From: Phenylobacterium sp. J367
GTDB lineage: Bacteria > Pseudomonadota > Alphaproteobacteria > Caulobacterales > Caulobacteraceae
Length of the DNA: 64,000 bases
NCBI RefSeq assembly: GCF_024699985.1
Contig: NZ_JAJONA010000001.1
Location: 1,302,001-1,366,000, forward strand
Direction: 5' to 3'
Of this stretch, positions 60,220 to 64,000 are shown piece by piece (position 1 is the first letter of the stretch; each line of letters opens with the position of its first letter). Both the position numbers and the translations under genes were made by a program. Under the pieces are notes generated by a model. That model saw only the letters and a program-made list of their open reading frames with translations, did not search any database and was not told the origin of the DNA.

Positions 60220-61297
60220 TCAACCCTTCCCCTGCACGACCGCCTCGCCGCGCGCTTCCTTCCAGGCGTTGCCGATCAGGTCGTTCGTGAAAACCGCGTC
60301 GATCAGGAAGGCGAGCCAGGCGTCGCCGCCGGTGAAGCCAGCCTTCATGGCGGTCAGGTCCACGCGCTTGCGCACCTCCTCGAGCGGCAGGTCCTTCAGC
60401 GGCGCGACCTGCGCGCGGAGGCCCTCGAGCGCCGCGATCAGCCGGTCGACGTAGACCGTGTCGCGCATCGGCGCGCCGTGACCAGGGATCAGCACGGCGG
60501 GCTGCATGGCCCTCAGCTTCCGGAGCGTCACGATCCACTCGCCGGGATAGGTGTGGGCGGCGTAGGGGACGGGGGCGACCACCAGGTCGCCGCTGGCCAC
60601 GATCCGCTGTTTCGGCAGCCAGGCTATGGCGTCGCCATCCGTGTTGCCGCGGCCGAGGAAGCGCAGCTCCACGGGCCGCTGGGCGTCGGGGGATATCGAA
60701 GCGGCCGGTGAAGGTCCGCTGGGCGGGAAAGGGCTTCAGGCCCGTGTAGCCGGCGACCATCCCGGGCCCCGCCTCCGCCGTGCGCCGCCAGCCCGCCCTC
60801 AGCGCTTCCGGCAGGGCCGTGTCGTCGGCCCGCTTCGCCGCCACGTCGGCCATGGCTGAATAGCTCTGCGCATAGCCCGCCACATACGTCATCGGCGGAC
60901 CTTCCATGTTGGCCTTGGTTTGGGCGGTGGAGACCGTCACCGCTTCGGGCCAGGCGGCCAGCAGCTCTCCGGCGCCCAGGTTGTGGTCGCCGTGGTAGTG
61001 GGTGTAGGCGATCCAGCGGACCGGCTTCTTGGAAACCTTGCGGATCTCGGCGACGACGGCGCGGCCCGAGGTCGGCGACCCGCCGGCGTCGATCACCACC
61101 AGACCCTTCGCCTGCTCGATAACGACCACATTGCCCTCGAACGGCGGGTCGGTGACGGCCGGCTTGGCGATCAGCCAGACGCCGGGCGCGACCTGCGTCG
61201 TCGTGCGGGCGAAGACCCGGTCGGCGTGGGCTGGATCGGGTTCGACGGCCTCGGCGGGCAGGGCGAGCGCAAGAAGAACGAGGACGGTCCGCAGCAT
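60220..61297 (-). CDS. Exported metallo-beta-lactamase-fold hydrolase (frameshifted)
   Basis: About 359 residues. A signal peptide (MLRTVLVLLALALPAEA) precedes an MBL domain with THYHGDHNLG as zinc motif, an IDAGGSPTSGR segment and later GRGNTDGDA and GHG motifs. It resembles SoxH-like or quinoprotein-relay MBL proteins; a role in resistance is not implied. An extra base in the run 60688-60692 breaks the frame in the middle. Confidence 0.83.
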
Positions 61298-61351
61298 CCC
61301 CTCAGCCTGAAGGCGAAGGTCGTCCGGCGCCAGCGGCCGCGCGACCGGCGG

Positions 61352-62291
61352 CTATTCCGCGGCGGCGGCCTGGACGATCTTCTCGGCGTTGAGCACGGCG
61401 CGGCTCCGCCGCCAGGCCCCGTAGAGGAACACCGCCGCCCCGCCCCAGATGAAGCCGAACGACAGCGCCCGGACCGGCGTGAAGGGCTCGCCCTGGGCGA
61501 TGCCGATCATGAAGCTGATGGTCGGGGCCATGAATTGCAGGAAGCCCATTGCCGAGAGCGGCATGCGCCGGGCCGCCCAGGCGAAGAGGACGAGCGGAAT
61601 GGCGGTGATCGGTCCGGCGGCGATCAGCCAAGCCACCGTGGCGGCGCTGTCGGCGAAATGGCCGGTCCCCTGGGCCTGAAGCCACATCAGGAAGGCGAGG
61701 CTGGGCAGGCCGAGCAGCAGGCATTCCACGAGGAAGCCGGTCTGGGCGTCGGCCGCGACCTGTTTCCTGACCACCCCGTAGCCGCCGAACGACAGGGCGA
61801 GCGCCAGCGACACCCAGGGCAGGTGGCCGAGCGCGACGGCCTGGACCACGACCCCGACGCCGGCGAGCGCGATGGCGGTCTGGCCGATCCGGTCGATGCG
61901 CTCGCGGAACAGCAAGGGCGCCGGCGGCCATGTTGACCAGCGGATTGATGTAATAGCCGAGCGAGGTCTCCAGCAGGCGGCCGGAGTTCACCGCCCAGAT
62001 GAAGACGATCCAGTTGGCGGCGATCAGCAGGGACGACAGCAGCAGCCAGCCCAGCACCTTCGGCTGGCGAAGGACGCCCAGCACCTGGCCGCCCTGCTTC
62101 GCCAGCAGGACGAAGATCAGGGCGGTGGGCACGCTCCAGACGATGCGGTGCGCCAGGATCTCGGGGGCGGAAACGCCCAGCGCGCCGATGGCCTGCATGG
62201 CCAGCGGCACGAAGCCCCAGATCAGGTAGCAGAGGATCCCCGCCGACAGCGCCAGACGGGACTCCCCGCCGGGCGCCGTGGCGGGGGGCAT
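61352..62291 (-). CDS. rarD: EamA-family transporter RarD (frameshifted)
   Basis: About 312 residues with ten membrane segments (two EamA repeats). GILCYLIWGFVPLAMQAIGALG and EILAHRIVWSVP at the start, ANWIVFIWAVNSGRLLETSLGYYINPLVN in the first half are RarD signatures. One base is extra at 61916-61918 within NMAAGALLFRERIDR. Function is probably small-molecule export; the substrate is unknown. The stop codon of asd upstream is 1 bp away. Confidence 0.88.
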
Positions 62292-62292
62292 C

Positions 62293-63324
62293 CTAGGCCA
62301 GGGCCTTCTGGTTGATCAGGCCGCGCGCGTGCAGCAGCTCGGCGATCTGCACGGCGTTGAGGGCCGCGCCCTTCCGGAGATTGTCGGCGACCACCCACAT
62401 GGACAGGCCGTTCTCGACGGTCGGGTCGTTGCGGATGCGACTGACGAAGACCGGGAACTCGCCCTGGGCTTCCTTCGGCGTCATGTAGCCCTTGTCGTTG
62501 CGCTGATCGATGACGATCAGGCCGGGGCTCTCGCGCAGGATGTCGCGGGCCTTGTCCTCGTCCAGCGGCTCGTGGAACTCGATGTTCACGGCCTCCGAGT
62601 GGCCGACCATCACCGGCACGCGCACGCAGGTGACCGTGAGCTTGATCTCAGGGTCGATCATCTTGTGGGTCTCGTTCCACATCTTGGCCTCCTCATCAGT
62701 GTAGCCGTCGTCCTGGAACGACCCGATGAAGGGGATGACGTTGAACGCGATCTGCTTGGGGAATTTCTTCGGCGGCGTGGCGCCCAGGACGAAGACGTTC
62801 TTCGTCTGGTCGAAGAGCTCGTCCATGCCTTCTTTGCCGGCCCCGGAGACCGACTGGTAGGTCGCCACCACCACGCGCTTGATCCGGGCGCGATCGTGCA
62901 GCGGCTTCAGCGCCACGACGAGCTGGGCCGTCGAGCAGTTCGGGTTGGCGATGATGTTCTTGCGGTCGGCCCACTCCACGTCGTCCGGATTCACTTCCGG
63001 CACGACCAGGGGAACGTCGGGGTCCATGCGCCAGGCCGAGGAATTGTCGATGACGATGGGGCCGGCGGCGCCGATCTTCGGGGCCCATTCCTTGGAGAAG
63101 GCGCCCGACACGCTCATCAGGACGAGATCGACGGTGGAGAAGTCGAACTGCTCCACGTCCTCGCATTTCAGGATCTTCTCGCCGAACTCGACCTCCAGGC
63201 CGATGGACTTGCGCGAGGCGATGGCGTGGATCTTTTCCACGGGGAAGTTCACTTCCTCGAGGATGTTCAGCATCTCACGGCCCACGTTGCCCGTGGCGCC
63301 GACGACGGCCACCCGGTAACCCAT
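62293..63324 (-). CDS. asd: Aspartate-semialdehyde dehydrogenase
   Basis: 343 residues, intact. VVGATGNVGREMLNIL is the NADP loop; IIANPNCSTAQLV holds the active-site Cys; the His-containing catalytic segment VGHSEAVNIEF follows. Makes aspartate semialdehyde for Lys, Thr, Met and diaminopimelate (so peptidoglycan). ATG 63324 begins the family-standard GYRVAVVGATGNVG; the upstream extension looks non-coding. rarD follows directly, probably in one unit. Confidence 0.97.
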   Translation of the reverse strand: MGYRVAVVGATGNVGREMLNILEEVNFPVEKIHAIASRKSIGLEVEFGEKILKCEDVEQFDFSTVDLVLMSVSGAFSKEWAPKIGAAGPIVIDNSSAWRMDPDVPLVVPEVNPDDVEWADRKNIIANPNCSTAQLVVALKPLHDRARIKRVVVATYQSVSGAGKEGMDELFDQTKNVFVLGATPPKKFPKQIAFNVIPFIGSFQDDGYTDEEAKMWNETHKMIDPEIKLTVTCVRVPVMVGHSEAVNIEFHEPLDEDKARDILRESPGLIVIDQRNDKGYMTPKEAQGEFPVFVSRIRNDPTVENGLSMWVVADNLRKGAALNAVQIAELLHARGLINQKALA

Positions 63325-63537
63325 CGCAACTCTCCTAAGACTGGGGAGCGTTCCCGTACGCTCCGGCGTGGCCCATAGCAAGGCGAGCAGAACTCACAGC
63401 CGTCTCAGATCGGCTGTCTTCCGGCGCCTGCGACAAATGGCGGTCCGCCGGCCTCCGGACAAGCCGTCGTTCCACGGATTCGGGATGCAGCTTCCATGCA
63501 GGCCGGTAAGCTCACTTGACCAGGAGGAGACCCGCCC

Positions 63538-63936
63538 ATGTCCGAAGCCGTGATCACCGACACCGGCATGCCGTTCGCCAACCTGATGGGCGTGGAGATC
63601 CTCGAGCGGTCGAAGGAACGGGTGAGGGGGAAGCTGACGGTCCGGCCGGACCTCTGCACGGCGGGCGGCATCCTGCACGGCGGCGCCTACATGGCCTTCG
63701 CCGACGCGCTCGGCGCGATCGGCGGGGTGATGAACCTGCAGCCCGGGACGCGCACCACGACGCTGGAATCCAAGACCAACTTCCTCGGCTCGGCGAAGGT
63801 CGGGTCGGAGGTGTTCGGCGAAGCCACGCCCCTGCATGTGGGGCGGCGGTCGAGCGTCTGGCAGACGCGGATCACGGCGCCGGAGGGCAAGTTGCTCGCC
63901 CTGATCGTCCAGACGCAGATGACGATCGAAGGCTAG
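63538..63936 (+). CDS. PaaI-family hotdog thioesterase
   Basis: 132 residues, single hotdog fold. GGILHGGAYMAFADALGAIGGV is the HGG-containing active-site helix, and TTLESKTNFLGSA and GRRSSVWQTRI complete the PaaI/4-HBT type 2 pattern. Hydrolyses acyl-CoA thioesters of unknown type. AGGAGGAG precedes the ATG by 8 bases, a strong ribosome-binding site. Confidence 0.88.
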   Translation: MSEAVITDTGMPFANLMGVEILERSKERVRGKLTVRPDLCTAGGILHGGAYMAFADALGAIGGVMNLQPGTRTTTLESKTNFLGSAKVGSEVFGEATPLHVGRRSSVWQTRITAPEGKLLALIVQTQMTIEG

Positions 63937-64000
63937 GCGGCGTACCGCGAGCTGACCTGGCGCAGGCCGTCGACGACGGCGGCGGTCCCGGGCTGGTCGC
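63933..64000 (-). CDS. Possible C-terminus of a further gene (cut by window edge)
   Basis: An open frame on the minus strand ends with a TAG at 63933-63935 and reads DQPGTAAVVDGLRQVSSRYAA before it, with normal high-GC third positions. It would converge on the thioesterase gene with a 4-bp overlap. Only about 21 residues are visible, so neither the gene nor its family is certain. Confidence 0.35.
   Translation of the reverse strand, partial: DQPGTAAVVDGLRQVSSRYAA

Noticed and set aside
60220..61297. MBL protein as an antibiotic-resistance beta-lactamase
   Set aside because: Its length and the second-half motifs fit the general MBL hydrolase group and there is no resistance context.

Overview
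The window is about 70% GC chromosomal DNA from an alphaproteobacterium of the Caulobacteraceae, most likely Phenylobacterium or a close relative. The basis is synteny and family content. The run mnmE-mnmG-rsmG-parA-parB with a perfect parS site, followed by holA, lptE, leuS, an NtrZ-type protein and a CenR-like regulator, is the layout known next to the Caulobacter replication origin. ChvI/ChvG joined to a short HPrK and the PTS-Ntr proteins is also an alphaproteobacterial arrangement. No phage, insertion sequence, CRISPR array or rRNA gene was seen; there is one tRNA-Arg(CCG).

Layout. 1-6.9 kb: a dienelactone hydrolase fragment, a small DUF6489-type protein, tRNA modification genes (mnmE, mnmG), rsmG, parAB and a GNAT acetyltransferase. 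6.9-16.8 kb: holA, lptE, leuS, a DUF3576 lipoprotein, ntrZ, a ThiE-like protein, a YggS-type PLP protein, an L,D-transpeptidase, a CenR-like regulator, xthA, lolA and a UVR-motif protein. 16.8-24.4 kb: ftsK, two small proteins, dnaK with a heat-shock promoter, dnaJ and a FixJ-type regulator. 24.4-32.5 kb: accessory genes, namely a cytochrome-quinoprotein, tRNA-Arg, a DsbA-fold isomerase, TetR, a membrane/metallo-beta-lactamase fusion and a PAS-containing hybrid kinase.

32.5-37.3 kb is the most unusual part. It is a compact minus-strand gene set: an 82-residue protein ending in an Asp/Gly/Thr octapeptide repeat, a JmjC/cupin hydroxylase, a sucrase/ferredoxin-like Fe-S protein, an ECF sigma factor, its anti-sigma factor, and a redoxin-like/2OG-Fe(II) oxygenase fusion. 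I propose it as a candidate peptide-hydroxylation (RiPP-like) system with its own regulation. The function is inferred.

37.5-48.2 kb: a metallophosphatase, a melibiose-type transporter, a glycosyltransferase-like protein, VanZ, a HAD phosphatase, a pterin dehydratase, an SDR, pseB-pseC and a large unrecognised protein. 48.3-51.8 kb: chvI-chvG-hprK-EIIA-HPr. 51.8-64 kb: an ABC exporter, bioB, a CYTH-CHAD protein, ahcY, a pyridoxal kinase, acylphosphatase, a serine beta-lactamase-like hydrolase, an MBL hydrolase, rarD, asd and a thioesterase.

Caution: seventeen genes, including leuS, holA, mnmG and dnaJ, carry single-base frameshifts, about 26 in all, mostly at G/C homopolymers. This looks like unpolished sequence rather than gene decay. 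Those genes are annotated at full length and the shift sites are noted.
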